From the NCBI GenBank assembly GCA_964532485.1, contig CAZHKE010000024.1:1-43658 (forward strand): 43,658 nucleotides of DNA. The letters run 5' to 3'. Positions 14,908 to 23,456 of this stretch are shown here, in pieces. The notes below the pieces were generated by a model, which ran no database searches, was not told where the DNA came from, and was given only the letters and a program-made list of their open reading frames with translations. Origin of the DNA: DATBSK01 sp964532485. GTDB lineage: Bacteria; Actinomycetota; Acidimicrobiia; IMCC26256; PALSA-555. Position 1 is the stretch's first letter. The number at the start of each line of letters is the position of its first letter. A program made the position numbers and the translations under genes.

Positions 14908-16101
14908 TCAGGTGCGACAGACCGCGCTGAGCTCGGCCGCGTCGAGACTCCCGTCCGGCTGCCGGGGCAGACCGCCCGAGAAGACGCCGTCGCCGACCGA
15001 TGCGTAGACGCACGAGCAGGAGTTGAGCGTGCCGCCCTCGGCGATGCAGCTGTCGAGGAAGCCGGTGCGGGTGTCGTCACACAGCACCTCGGTCACCGCC
15101 AGCAGGAGCGAGATCGACGAGTCGAACCTCAGGTTCTCGGCCAACAGCGCCTGATAGCGCTCCGTGAGGTCGTCCTCGGTGAGGATCCGCGCGTACGCGT
15201 AGCCGGCGTCGGCCCACACGTCCTCCCAGTCGTCCAGGAACGAGTCGATGTCGTCGGTCACGGACTGCACCGGTCGCGGGGATCCGGCCACGAAGTCGTC
15301 CCACGCGTCGCGGGCCGCGGTGATCGGCTTCTTCTGGGACGTCAGATCGCCGGTGCGGAGCTCCTTCGTGAGCTCCTCCGGATCGCCGAAGTCGCCCAGC
15401 ACGAAGTCGGAGAGCTCGTCGACGGCACCGGTCGACTTGCACCAGTCGTCGCCGACCCACTTGGGGCAGTCGTCCCGCACGCCCCCGAGGTCGAGGATCC
15501 CGGCGGCGTCCAGGGGGCGTCCGTACTCGATCACTCCCGCGGCGTAGGTCTCCTCCACGCACACGCACTGCGCGGACGTGAGCCCGTCGCCGCGACACCG
15601 CCCGACGATGCCGTCGTCGCACACCTGCTTGGTGAGCTTCACCCAGTCCTGGGCGACGACGAAACGTGCGTCGTCCGCGACCACATCGGCCAGACCCGAC
15701 GCCGCGAGCTCGTCGGGATCGAAGTCGCTTATCTCCCAGGCGAGCACGTAGGTGGGAAGGAAGCGGGCGAGCTGGGCGTAGTCGGCGCCGATCGGATCCT
15801 CGCGGGCTGTTCCCGGCGCCCCCGCCCGCTCCTCGATGTCGGCGGTGAGTGCGTCGAGCCGGGCCTCGACCTTCGCCGGATCGTCGGGCGGATCCTCGGC
15901 GAGCTCCCACAGCTCGATGAACGGCTCCCGGTCCTTGCACGCGGCGACGAGCGCCCGATCGCGCTTCGGTGACGCACCCGAGAGCTCCTCGGCCGCTGAG
16001 GCGTCGCCGGATGCGCCGGCGCTGGACGAGCCGTTGCTCCAGCCGCCACACAACGCCAGGACCACGAGGACCACGAGGACAAGAGTTCGCAGCATGCGCA
16101 T
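14908..16101 (-). CDS. Secreted Cys-rich protein of unknown function with a duplicated motif
   Basis: The 397-residue product starts with a hydrophobic segment (LRTLVLVVLVVLALC) ending at C18. The bases of a lipobox are there, but L rather than G/A/S precedes C18, so lipoprotein status is uncertain. The mature chain is acidic. A Cys motif occurs twice: C161-D-D, C169, C179-V-C181, and again C341-D-D, C352, C362-S-C364, each followed by a VEETYAAGV- or VYASVGDGV-like tail. This suggests two copies of a small disulfide or metal-binding module. I do not recognise the family. It converges on the beta-propeller gene (12 bp) and is divergent from the P450 at 16219. Two in-frame ATGs (16101, 16095) are equivalent. 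Confidence 0.75.
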   Translation of the reverse strand: MRMLRTLVLVVLVVLALCGGWSNGSSSAGASGDASAAEELSGASPKRDRALVAACKDREPFIELWELAEDPPDDPAKVEARLDALTADIEERAGAPGTAREDPIGADYAQLARFLPTYVLAWEISDFDPDELAASGLADVVADDARFVVAQDWVKLTKQVCDDGIVGRCRGDGLTSAQCVCVEETYAAGVIEYGRPLDAAGILDLGGVRDDCPKWVGDDWCKSTGAVDELSDFVLGDFGDPEELTKELRTGDLTSQKKPITAARDAWDDFVAGSPRPVQSVTDDIDSFLDDWEDVWADAGYAYARILTEDDLTERYQALLAENLRFDSSISLLLAVTEVLCDDTRTGFLDSCIAEGGTLNSCSCVYASVGDGVFSGGLPRQPDGSLDAAELSAVCRT

Positions 16102-16218
16102 GGATGAGGGCGCCGATCCTACGTGTGCGTGGTCGTGGCGGCATGCCATGATCGAACCGGCCGCGCGCTGCCAGGGAGGACCAATCACGTGGAATCCGCC
16201 GCACACGAGGTGCGCAGG

Positions 16219-17403
16219 ATGGCTGACCTCTCCTACGACCCCTACAGCGCCATCAACGACCCCGATCCGTACCCGCTGTACCGGCGTCTCCGGGAGGAAG
16301 CACCTCTCTATTACAACGAGAAGTACGACTTCTACGCGGTGAGCCGCTACCAGGACTGCGAGCGCGGGCTCGTCGACGCCAAGCGCTTCATCTCGGGCCG
16401 CGGCGGGATCCTCGAGCTCATCAAGGCCGACGTCGAGTTCCCACCGGGAACGCTGATCTTCGAAGATCCGCCGGCGCACACGGTCCATCGCAGTCTGCTG
16501 TCGCGCGTGTTCACACCCAGACGAGTCGCAGCCCTCGAGCCGCGGATCCGCGAGTTCTGCGCGCAGAGCCTCGACCCGCTCGTCGGCAGCGAGGAGTTCG
16601 ACCTCATCTCCGAGCTGGGCGCGCAGATGCCGATGCGCGTGATCGGCATGCTCTTCGGCATCCCGGAGGAGGATCAGGAGGCGGTGCGCGAAGGCGCCGA
16701 TGCCAGGCTGCGCACCGAAGCCGGTACGCCAATGGAGGTCACCACGCGGCCCACGTTCGGCAGCGAGGCGTTCGCCGAGTACATCGACTGGCGCATCGAT
16801 CACCCGTCCGACGATCTGATGACCGAGCTGCTGCACACCGAGTTCGAGGACGAGACGGGTGCGGCGCGGACGCTCACTCGTGACGAAGCACTGCTGTACA
16901 CGACGGTGGTCGCAGGTGCGGGCAACGAGACGACGACACGCCTGATCGGCTGGGCGGGCAGTGTGCTCGCGGAGCACCCCGACCAGCGTCGTGAGCTCGT
17001 CGAGGATCGCTCGCTCGTCCCCAACGCGATCGAGGAGCTGCTGCGCTTCGAGTCGCCGGGGCCCCAGATCGGACGGTACGTGCCCGAGGACGCGGAGGTG
17101 CACGGCGAGACCGTGCCTGCCGGGAGCGCCCTGCTCTTCCTGATATCTGCCGCGAACCGAGACGACCGGCGCTACGACGATCCGGACTGCTTCGACATCC
17201 ACCGCGAGGTCGGCCAGCACCTCGCGTTCGGGTACGGGATCCACTTCTGCCTGGGCGCCGCGCTCGCCCGGCTCGAGGGCCGCATCGCGCTCGACGAGCT
17301 GCTCGACCGGTTCCCCGAATGGGACGTCGACCTGGAGCGCGCGCGCATCGCCCCCACGTCGACGGTCCGTGGGTTCGAGACGCTGCCGATGGTTCCGAAG
17401 TGA
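16219..17403 (+). CDS. Cytochrome P450 (paralogue 1)
   Basis: The 394-residue product is a bacterial class I P450. The oxygen-activation helix has AGNETTT at 234-240, the ExxR motif is E273-R276, and the haem loop is FGYGIHFCLG with C344 as thiolate ligand. By hand, an ungapped alignment with the P450 at 40739 gives 66 differences in 394 positions, about 83% identity and equal length. ATG 16219 was chosen because the paralogue starts at the same residue; GTG 16189 with GGGAGGA upstream is a real alternative adding 10 residues. Electrons would come from a ferredoxin not present here. The gene stands alone, divergent from the Cys-rich protein, with a decayed gene downstream. It likely hydroxylates the same compound class as its paralogue. 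Confidence 0.93.
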   Translation: MADLSYDPYSAINDPDPYPLYRRLREEAPLYYNEKYDFYAVSRYQDCERGLVDAKRFISGRGGILELIKADVEFPPGTLIFEDPPAHTVHRSLLSRVFTPRRVAALEPRIREFCAQSLDPLVGSEEFDLISELGAQMPMRVIGMLFGIPEEDQEAVREGADARLRTEAGTPMEVTTRPTFGSEAFAEYIDWRIDHPSDDLMTELLHTEFEDETGAARTLTRDEALLYTTVVAGAGNETTTRLIGWAGSVLAEHPDQRRELVEDRSLVPNAIEELLRFESPGPQIGRYVPEDAEVHGETVPAGSALLFLISAANRDDRRYDDPDCFDIHREVGQHLAFGYGIHFCLGAALARLEGRIALDELLDRFPEWDVDLERARIAPTSTVRGFETLPMVPK

Positions 17404-17404
17404 C

Positions 17405-17794
17405 AGCACGGCCTGGCGAGTCGACGCTGGCGGGGGGTCGTCATTAGCCGCCATCGACGCCATCAACACTGCGTATCGCCACGGTCACATCCCGGTGGGT
17501 GACGTCCGGGGCAGCGACGCGGGAACGTTCGAGCAGGGTCACACCGGTGAGCTCGGCATGCGCTGGTCGAGGCGAAGGTGGAGCGGCTCGTGCCGATGGA
17601 CTGGATCGTCCCCGGCGGCGGACCTGCGTTCACCAAACCAGAAGACCGATCTCGACGCTACGACCGCGGTCATCAACGCCGACGGCGGGCTGTCGTGGGA
17701 GATCCCCTCGACTCGACCCGATGATCTCTACGTGCATGTCGTCGACCAGACGACGCTCAACGCGAGGATCGACGAGCTCCTCCTCGTCGGCTAG
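17405..17794 (+). pseudogene. Frameshifted and truncated gene remnant, family not recognised
   Basis: One frame gives AAIDAINTAYRHGHIPVGDV and on to HTGELGM at about 17438-17558. The sequence then continues sensibly in another frame from about 17559 to 17640 (LVEAKVERLVPMDWIVPGGG, then PAFTKPED), and returns to the first frame for TTAVINADGGLSWEIPSTRP and DDLYVHVVDQTTL to a stop at 17794. Two compensating shifts and no room for an N-terminus behind the P450 stop point to a decayed gene rather than an intact one. Sequencing error could explain the shifts but not the missing start. No family was recognised. Confidence 0.5.
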
Positions 17795-17874
17795 ATCGTC
17801 GCCACAACAGAGAACTGCGACGTCACGGGCCGGTGCCGCCGCCCGAGCGCCAGCCGCGATGGTCGGCCAACAGG

Positions 17875-19038
17875 TCAGAGGCGATACAGCTGACGAGCGT
17901 TCTCGCCGTAGATCTTCTTGCGCACCGCAGGTGCCAGCGTGGCCATCTTCGCCTCGACCGTCTGGAGCGGATGCGGATAGAGACACGTCGGGTGGGGAAA
18001 GTCGGTCTCGAACAGGATGTTGTCCTCGCCGACCGCATCGATGAGCTCCGGGAGCTTGTTGCGGTTGTTCTCGAACCAGAACGTCGCGTAGAGGTTCGAT
18101 CGGAAGTACTCCGACGGCATCTTCTTCAGCAGCGCGAGCTCGTCGGGGGCGTTCTCCGACATCTCGTAGTCGAGCGTCTCGAGGATGAACGGGATCCATC
18201 CGACACCGCTCTCCACGGACACCATCTTCAAGTCGGGATGGCGGTCGAACATGCCCGACAGGATCGTGTTCGTGACGACCCGCGCATTGCCCACGAACAG
18301 CAATGTGCCGCCGATTGCGAGCTGGGTGTTCATGGGCTGCGAGGCCCAGGGGTAGTTGCTGAAGAACGACATGGCGGTGATGCTGGCGCCGATGTGGAAG
18401 TGCACCGGGAGCTCGAGCTCGGTGCACGTCTCCCAGAACGGGTCCCACGCGCGGTTGGCGAGATCGGGCGCACCCAGGTCCTGCGGGTCCGACGTCATGT
18501 TCACGCCACGCGCCCCGAGCGCCGCCACCCGCTTCGCCTCGGCGACGCACGTGTCGACGTCCCACGCGGGCATGAGCGGCATGGGCAGGAGTCGGTCGTT
18601 CGAGTCGGCCTGGATCTCCGCCATCCGGTCGTTGTAGATCTCGATGACCAGACGGCACAGCGCCTGGTCTTCGACCGCGCCCAGATCCTGGCCGCCGAGC
18701 CCGATGGTGCTCGGGAAGATCACCTGCGCGTCGATGCCGCACTCGTCCAAGACCTGGAGGCGCACCTTGGGGTCGTAGGCCCCGACGTGGATCATGTCGA
18801 TCGTCCAGTGGTTGAGCGCCAGGTCAGCGCTCTCCTTCTTGCCGTCACGGCCGATGACGCCGGCCGCGGTGGCCTGCCCCATCACGTGACCGTCGAACAC
18901 CCACGTCGGTTGGCTCTCGACCATCTCGACGCGCGGCACTCGGTCCTTGTACTCGGCAGGAGCGACGCTCGTGAAGAGATCGTGCGGCTCGGTCCAGTGC
19001 GAGTCGGCGTCGATGATCAGCGTGTCGCCATTCAGCAT
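17875..19038 (-). CDS. Amidohydrolase family 2 (ACMSD-like) metal-dependent hydrolase
   Basis: The 387-residue product has the amidohydrolase_2 layout: metal motif D12-S-H14 (DADSHWTEP), HFHIGAS in the middle and ETDFPHPTCLYP with the catalytic aspartate. KIYGENARQLYRL is the standard family C-terminus. ATG 19038 is preferred because MLNGDTLIIDADSHW is a normal start; a TTG at 19074 would add 12 unconvincing residues. It lies downstream of the solute-binding protein, ThDP enzyme and SDR genes on the same strand but after a 263-bp gap with a dispersed repeat, so it may have its own promoter. It is the second of three paralogues in this window. The reaction is probably hydrolysis or decarboxylation of a ring-fission product, by family only. 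Confidence 0.87.
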   Translation of the reverse strand: MLNGDTLIIDADSHWTEPHDLFTSVAPAEYKDRVPRVEMVESQPTWVFDGHVMGQATAAGVIGRDGKKESADLALNHWTIDMIHVGAYDPKVRLQVLDECGIDAQVIFPSTIGLGGQDLGAVEDQALCRLVIEIYNDRMAEIQADSNDRLLPMPLMPAWDVDTCVAEAKRVAALGARGVNMTSDPQDLGAPDLANRAWDPFWETCTELELPVHFHIGASITAMSFFSNYPWASQPMNTQLAIGGTLLFVGNARVVTNTILSGMFDRHPDLKMVSVESGVGWIPFILETLDYEMSENAPDELALLKKMPSEYFRSNLYATFWFENNRNKLPELIDAVGEDNILFETDFPHPTCLYPHPLQTVEAKMATLAPAVRKKIYGENARQLYRL

Positions 19039-19132
19039 GGACTCGACGTTACGGTCCACCCATCGGCCGAGCAAAGGGGGATGCGGCCGCGCTGCTGAGC
19101 CACCCCGGAACGAGCAGGCGATGACTCAGAAG

Positions 19133-19190
19133 TGGTGGCGAGTCGGCCGGTACACGCAATTCGCCGGTTTGCGCCCGGCGTCAGCTGAGC
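19133..19190 (+). repeat. Dispersed intergenic repeat, copy A (partial)
   Basis: This copy carries TGGTGGCGAGTCGGCCGGTA, the same 5' portion as copies B (24206) and C (43604), and then diverges, though a GCAATTCG-like segment recurs. It lies in the 263-bp space 19039-19301 between the solute-binding protein and amidohydrolase genes, about 112 nt past the former's stop. Nothing else was recognised in that space. In minus-strand terms it ends GGCCGACTCGCCACCA. Confidence 0.7.
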
Positions 19191-19301
19191 ATCCGATGCT
19201 GGAGGTCCTCGGCAGTCAGCGCGGCTTCGAGCCGCGGCGACCAGACAGGAAGACTTCGGCCTCGAGGCGGATCGCGGCAGCGAGCACCTCCATCCGTCGT
19301 G

Positions 19302-20630
19302 TCAGCGGACGAGGTCGAGCTCGAGGGACATCGCATTGCGCGGGTCGCAGTCGAACGTTCCGGTCTTCCGCGGGTGGACGCGGACGAACTCGCCGTGCTT
19401 CACCTGCATCAGCACATAGCACGGCGTCGGGATCTGCTTGCCGACGTCGGTCCGGCCGATCATGCCGTCGGCGTCGAATCCGTTGACGTTGGGTGCCGCA
19501 GCGAGCACCGCCTCACGGGTCAGCGCATCGGCCCCACCCTGATTCACGACCTGCTCGACGACGTCACGCAAGAAGATTCCCGCCGACCACGCCGACACGC
19601 CGAACCCGTCAGCCTTGTTGGGCCCCGTGAACTTCAGGAAGGTCGCCAGCATCTTGTTGGCCTTGGCGTCCTCGAACGGAAGGAAGGGGACGTACACGAA
19701 CTGCCCTTCGACATCCGCGCCGCCCTGCTCGAGTAGCCGGCGGTCGTAGCACTGAAGTCCGCAGTCCCAGACCTTCACCGTCGTGACACCCTGCAGCAGC
19801 GCCTCCTTCCTGAGCGCGACGGTGCTGTTGAACGCCAGGCCGCTGCGGGCGTAGGTCGAGCCGCTCTCCTTCAACTGCTGGGCGACCGGCGTGTACGCAC
19901 TCTGGATCGCCAGGCCCGAGAGGTCGAACTCGCGATCTGCGGTGATCCCGGCTTCCTGCTCGCCCTGGAAGAGCGGAATCTGCGCGTCCTTCGCCGCCTG
20001 CAGGTCGGACGGATAGACGAACACCCCGTGAAGGTTGCCGAAGCGCTTCAGGTAGTAGCGGGTGGGTCCAAGAACGGTGCGGTAGGTCTGCGGTGAATCG
20101 TCCTTGGTCGAGCAGTCGAGCGACTCGCCCATCACCGCGAAGGAGACGGTCGAGCACTGGTGCACGATCTCGGTCGTGGTGACGGGGAAGTCGGGCAAGC
20201 CGGTCGGGTTCCCGGCCTTGTCAGGGCACCCGACGAGGTCGTCGACGTTGTTGACGAAGAGCGCACTGGTACCGACGATCGCGAAGTCCTCTTGGCAGGC
20301 CTTGATGATCGCGTTCCGCGCGTCGTCTGCGCTGAGATGGGTATCGATGAAGTCGATGACGACCTTGCGCCCTGCCAATCCGCCGTGCCGGTTCATGAAC
20401 CTCGCCCAGCCCTTCACCGCGTCAACCGAGCCCTGGAACAAGCCGGGCGCGGCCGGGGTGTCGACGTCGGCAAGGACGGCGACCCGGATCTGGGTCGGAC
20501 TCACGCCGACGTCGGTCGCACCGAGGGCCGCGCCACCGCGCTCCGACCGGGCGCTCGCCGGTGCCGCGCCCGTGTACGACGCGGCGAGAACCACGATGAT
20601 CGCCAGCGATCGCTTCCACTGCACGTGCAT
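19302..20630 (-). CDS. Branched-chain amino acid-type ABC transporter substrate-binding protein
   Basis: The 442-residue product has a signal peptide (KRSLAIIVVLAASYTGAAPASA) and a mature type 1 periplasmic-binding fold of the Leu/Ile/Val family: IRVAVLADVDTPAAPG, GGLAGRKVVIDFIDTHLSADDARNAIIKACQEDFAIVG in the first lobe, and SAWSAGIFLRDVVEQVV in the second. ATG 20630 is chosen because GGAGGT lies 6 bases upstream; an ATG at 20648 overlapping the upstream stop is also in frame. The gene follows the ThDP enzyme but no permease is adjacent; it could feed the fused importer at 24352-27903 or have its own elsewhere. Ligands in this family include aromatic and cyclic acids as well as amino acids. 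Confidence 0.85.
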   Translation of the reverse strand: MHVQWKRSLAIIVVLAASYTGAAPASARSERGGAALGATDVGVSPTQIRVAVLADVDTPAAPGLFQGSVDAVKGWARFMNRHGGLAGRKVVIDFIDTHLSADDARNAIIKACQEDFAIVGTSALFVNNVDDLVGCPDKAGNPTGLPDFPVTTTEIVHQCSTVSFAVMGESLDCSTKDDSPQTYRTVLGPTRYYLKRFGNLHGVFVYPSDLQAAKDAQIPLFQGEQEAGITADREFDLSGLAIQSAYTPVAQQLKESGSTYARSGLAFNSTVALRKEALLQGVTTVKVWDCGLQCYDRRLLEQGGADVEGQFVYVPFLPFEDAKANKMLATFLKFTGPNKADGFGVSAWSAGIFLRDVVEQVVNQGGADALTREAVLAAAPNVNGFDADGMIGRTDVGKQIPTPCYVLMQVKHGEFVRVHPRKTGTFDCDPRNAMSLELDLVR

Positions 20631-20644
20631 GTGCGCACCTCCGG

Positions 20645-22246
20645 TCATCGCTGCGGGCCCAGGTACCGCCCGGGGAAGTACTCGGGCGACTGGTCGACGA
20701 GGACGTTGACGATCGACGGCGTGCCGGTGGCGAGCGCTCGCTCCAGCGCAGGTCGGATCTGATCGGGCCGCTCGACGAGCGCACCGTCGGCGTCGAAGCC
20801 AGGTGCAAGGCGCTCGTAGTGACGGACGCCGAGCGGGATCCACTGCGCACTCCAGCCCCGGTTGTTCATGACCACTGCCACGATCGGCAGGCCGAAGCGC
20901 GCCGCGGTGTCGAGCTCCATGGCGTGGAAACCGAACGAGCCGTCGCCGACCATCCACACCACCTGTGAGCCTGGTCGGGCCAACGCGGCGGCAAGCGCGT
21001 GACCGACACCGTGGCCGATGTTTCCGAAGTTGGTCATGCTCGGTGTGCGCCCCGGGAGGTGGGCGGGAAACGCGACGCGGGTCCACATGAGGTTGCTGGC
21101 GCCGTCGGCGATCACGGTCGCGTCGCGGTCGAGCAGGTCTTGGAGCTCGGCGCAGAGTCGCATCGGATGGATCGGGACGTCGTCGCTTCGAGCGACGGCG
21201 CGCTGGCTGGCTGCGATCTCGTCGGCTTGTGCCCGCAGCCCGGCCACCCAGTCCGTCGTGGCGAGGGGTTTGATGGTGTCCTTGAGCTGGCGCAGCGTCG
21301 CTTCGGCGTCACCGACGATGCCCACGCTCACCGGAACACGGTTCCGACCGATCTCGAGCGGCTCGATGTCGACCTGGACGAGATGGTCGAGGTTGGGGAA
21401 GCGGCCGTACCCGAAGAAGTAGTCGAGCTGCTTGCCCACGCACAGGAGGACGTCGGCCTGGTAGCAGATGTTCTGCCAGTCCTGGCCGAAGCACAGCGGA
21501 TGGTCGTCGGGGACCGTGCCACGGCCCGCCTGACGGGTCACGACCGGGATGCCGGTGTGCTCCACGAGCTCACGCAGCGCGTCGTCGGCGCCCGCCCACC
21601 ACACCCCGCTCCCGGCCACGATCGCCGGTCGCCGAGCCTGCTCGAGCAGATCGACGGCCCGCTCGATCGTTCCCGCATCCGCGGCGCCACCACTGCGCGG
21701 GTCGATCAGTGGCGGGAAGACGACATCCGACTCCTCGATCGTCGAGTGGATCACGTCGATCGCGAGCTCGAGGTACACAGGGCCAGGGCGCCCGGCGCGA
21801 GCCTCGCGGAACGCCAGCGCAACGTACTCAGGGATCCGGTCGAGATGGTGAACACGGCGCGCCCACTTCGTCACGGAGCGCACCACCTCGAGCTGGTCGA
21901 GTGACTCCACCTCGCCGGCGTCCTGGCCCCGCGTGGTGGCGGCGCCGGCGATGCACACGAGCGGGATGCCACCGGCCCGCGCGTTCGCCAGTCCGGTGAT
22001 CGCGTTCGTGATGCCGGGCGCCGCGGTCACGAGGCACACACCTGGTTGCCGCGTGGCGAGTGCCCAGCCCTCGGCCGCGTAGACGGCGGCGGCCTCGTGC
22101 CGCACGTCGACGATCCGCATCTCGGAGGCGTCGCGGATCGCCCACCACGTGGTGTTGATGTGTCCCCCACCGAGACCGAAGACGTGCGTGACGCCCTCTC
22201 GCTGGAGCGCTCGGCACACGAGCTGACCGCCGTCGACGACCGTCAC
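20645..22246 (-). CDS. Thiamine diphosphate-dependent enzyme (acetolactate synthase/decarboxylase superfamily)
   Basis: The 533-residue product has the three-domain layout of the ThDP decarboxylase superfamily. The catalytic glutamate is E51 in RHEAAAVYAAEG, the central FAD/ADP-fold domain spans about 190-340, and the cofactor motif runs from GDG (434-436) to NN (461-462). Family members include acetolactate synthase, benzoylformate decarboxylase, 2-hydroxyacyl-CoA lyase, oxalyl-CoA decarboxylase and cyclohexane-1,2-dione hydrolase; I cannot choose among them. It shares 4 bp (TGA/ATG) with the small gene upstream and ends just before the solute-binding protein start, so these three are one transcript. 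C-C bond cleavage of a 2-oxo or 2-hydroxyacyl pathway intermediate is the likely role. Confidence 0.88.
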   Translation of the reverse strand: MTVVDGGQLVCRALQREGVTHVFGLGGGHINTTWWAIRDASEMRIVDVRHEAAAVYAAEGWALATRQPGVCLVTAAPGITNAITGLANARAGGIPLVCIAGAATTRGQDAGEVESLDQLEVVRSVTKWARRVHHLDRIPEYVALAFREARAGRPGPVYLELAIDVIHSTIEESDVVFPPLIDPRSGGAADAGTIERAVDLLEQARRPAIVAGSGVWWAGADDALRELVEHTGIPVVTRQAGRGTVPDDHPLCFGQDWQNICYQADVLLCVGKQLDYFFGYGRFPNLDHLVQVDIEPLEIGRNRVPVSVGIVGDAEATLRQLKDTIKPLATTDWVAGLRAQADEIAASQRAVARSDDVPIHPMRLCAELQDLLDRDATVIADGASNLMWTRVAFPAHLPGRTPSMTNFGNIGHGVGHALAAALARPGSQVVWMVGDGSFGFHAMELDTAARFGLPIVAVVMNNRGWSAQWIPLGVRHYERLAPGFDADGALVERPDQIRPALERALATGTPSIVNVLVDQSPEYFPGRYLGPQR

Positions 22247-22575
22247 GCGGGCGATACCTGGGCAAGGAGCTCGTCGAGGCGGGCCGTGATCGCGGCGACC
22301 CGCTCTGCACTCGGCGTCCGGTCGTTCAGCTGGGCGAGGCTCTCCACCACCTCGATCGGGAGTCCGTAGGTGTTGGCGACGACGTGTGTGGCAGCGCCGC
22401 CTCGAGCAGGGTCGGCGACGGCGATCGTGTTCCCGAACACGGTGATCTCGTGGAAGCCGGCCACGTGCAGCAACCAGCCCAGCACGCAGAAGCCGCCTTC
22501 ACCGAAGAGCAGGCCGGCGTTGAGACGCGGCGGCACGGTGTCGCGAGCCCGGCGGAGAAGATCGACGTCGACCAC
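22243..22575 (-). CDS. Small protein of unknown function
   Basis: The 110-residue product is not recognised. It reads as a compact mixed alpha/beta protein: a central FGEGGFCVLGWLLHVAGF segment and a GGAATHVVANTYGLPIEVVE stretch. There is no signal peptide or membrane helix. It overlaps the ThDP enzyme by 4 bp and begins 6 bp after the SDR stop, so it is part of that operon. Coding is supported by tight packing, codon usage matching its neighbours and a complete frame. A role as a partner or accessory of the ThDP enzyme is only a guess. Confidence 0.68.
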   Translation of the reverse strand: MVDVDLLRRARDTVPPRLNAGLLFGEGGFCVLGWLLHVAGFHEITVFGNTIAVADPARGGAATHVVANTYGLPIEVVESLAQLNDRTPSAERVAAITARLDELLAQVSPA

Positions 22576-22581
22576 GTCGCG

Positions 22582-23382
22582 CTACCTGCGCGGTGCGGCG
22601 AACGACGGGACCACCGGCGGTCCACCGACATAGATCGTCTGTCCGGACAGAAAGCTCGCGCCGGGCGAGACGAGGAAGAGGATCGGCCACGCGATCTCCT
22701 CCGGTTCACCGGCGCGCCCGAAGCCGTTCGAGCGGCCTCCCACGTCGTCCGGATCCTGCTCGATGCGCTGCATCGCTCGCAGGAAGCCCTCGGACTTCAC
22801 CGCGCCGACGCCGACGCAGTTCACCCGGATCCCGTTGGGCGCGAGGCCGGCCGCGAACGACGCGGTGAGGTTCTCGACGCCCGCTTTGGCCGCGCCGTAG
22901 GGCGCAACGAACGGCAGTCCGTGCTCCGCCGCGCCCGACGAGATGTTGACGATGGCTCCTGACCGTTGCTCGATCATGTGTCGTGCCGCAGCCTGTGACA
23001 AGAGGAACACGCTACGGAGGTTCAGGTCGATCGAGTGCTGCCAGCCCTCGACGTCCCAGTCCGTGAGCGAACGCGACTGGGAGCCACCCGCGTTGTTGAC
23101 GAGGATGTCGACCCGCCCGAGCTCAGTGACGGTCCGCTCGACCAGGTGCGCGCACGCGTCGGCATCGCGCACGTCGGTCGGGACGACCAGCGCGCGGCGA
23201 CCACGCTCGACGACCTCGGCCGCCACCTTCTCGAGGTTCGCAACCCGCCGGCTCGCCAGCGCAACGTCGACGCCGTGCTCGGCGAACACGAGCGCCGTCG
23301 CCCGCCCGATGCCGGTGCCGCCGCCGGTGATGATCGCCACCTGCCCGGTGAGGTCGAACATCGGCTCCGGTTCCAGGCCCAT
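22582..23382 (-). CDS. Short-chain dehydrogenase/reductase
   Basis: The 266-residue product is a classical SDR: TGGGTGIG at 19-26, NNAGG after the fourth strand, ISSGAAEHG with the catalytic serine, and YGAAK. It resembles the 2,4-dienoyl-CoA reductase or 3-oxoacyl reductase-like branch by general pattern (VAIITGGGTGIGRATALVFAEHG), but substrate is not assignable. ATG 23382 lies 23 bp from the perfect palindrome at 23406-23437. It is the first gene of a leftward set with the small protein, ThDP enzyme and solute-binding protein. An internal ATG at residue 8 is an alternative start. Confidence 0.9.
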   Translation of the reverse strand: MGLEPEPMFDLTGQVAIITGGGTGIGRATALVFAEHGVDVALASRRVANLEKVAAEVVERGRRALVVPTDVRDADACAHLVERTVTELGRVDILVNNAGGSQSRSLTDWDVEGWQHSIDLNLRSVFLLSQAAARHMIEQRSGAIVNISSGAAEHGLPFVAPYGAAKAGVENLTASFAAGLAPNGIRVNCVGVGAVKSEGFLRAMQRIEQDPDDVGGRSNGFGRAGEPEEIAWPILFLVSPGASFLSGQTIYVGGPPVVPSFAAPRR

Positions 23383-23405
23383 CCACGCTCCCCCCGAGAC
23401 TCGCG

Positions 23406-23437
23406 GAATCTGTTTCTCGCAAGCGAGAAACAGATTC
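23406..23437. promoter_or_regulatory. Perfect 32-bp palindrome, putative operator
   Basis: Two 15-bp arms, GAATCTGTTTCTCGC and its exact reverse complement, surround AA. It lies 23 bp upstream of the SDR start at 23382 and 19 bp past the TetR stop at 23457. No T-run follows on either strand, so an operator is more likely than an intrinsic terminator. The adjacent TetR protein is the natural candidate ligand. Confidence 0.7.
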
Positions 23438-23456
23438 TCTCAGGGCGCGCGTCCTG

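Noticed and set aside
17413..17425. TGGCGAGTCG, resembling the dispersed repeat
   Set aside because: Only 10 bases match and the rest of the repeat is absent, so chance is likely.
16102..17469. Open minus-strand frame extending the Cys-rich protein N-terminally
   Set aside because: It is antisense to the P450 and the signal-peptide-like start at 16101 marks the real N-terminus.
19193..19301. Short protein-like text on the minus strand (VLAAAIRLEAEVFLSGRRGS) in the spacer
   Set aside because: It has no independent start or length and may be read-through from the opposite side; no family recognised.
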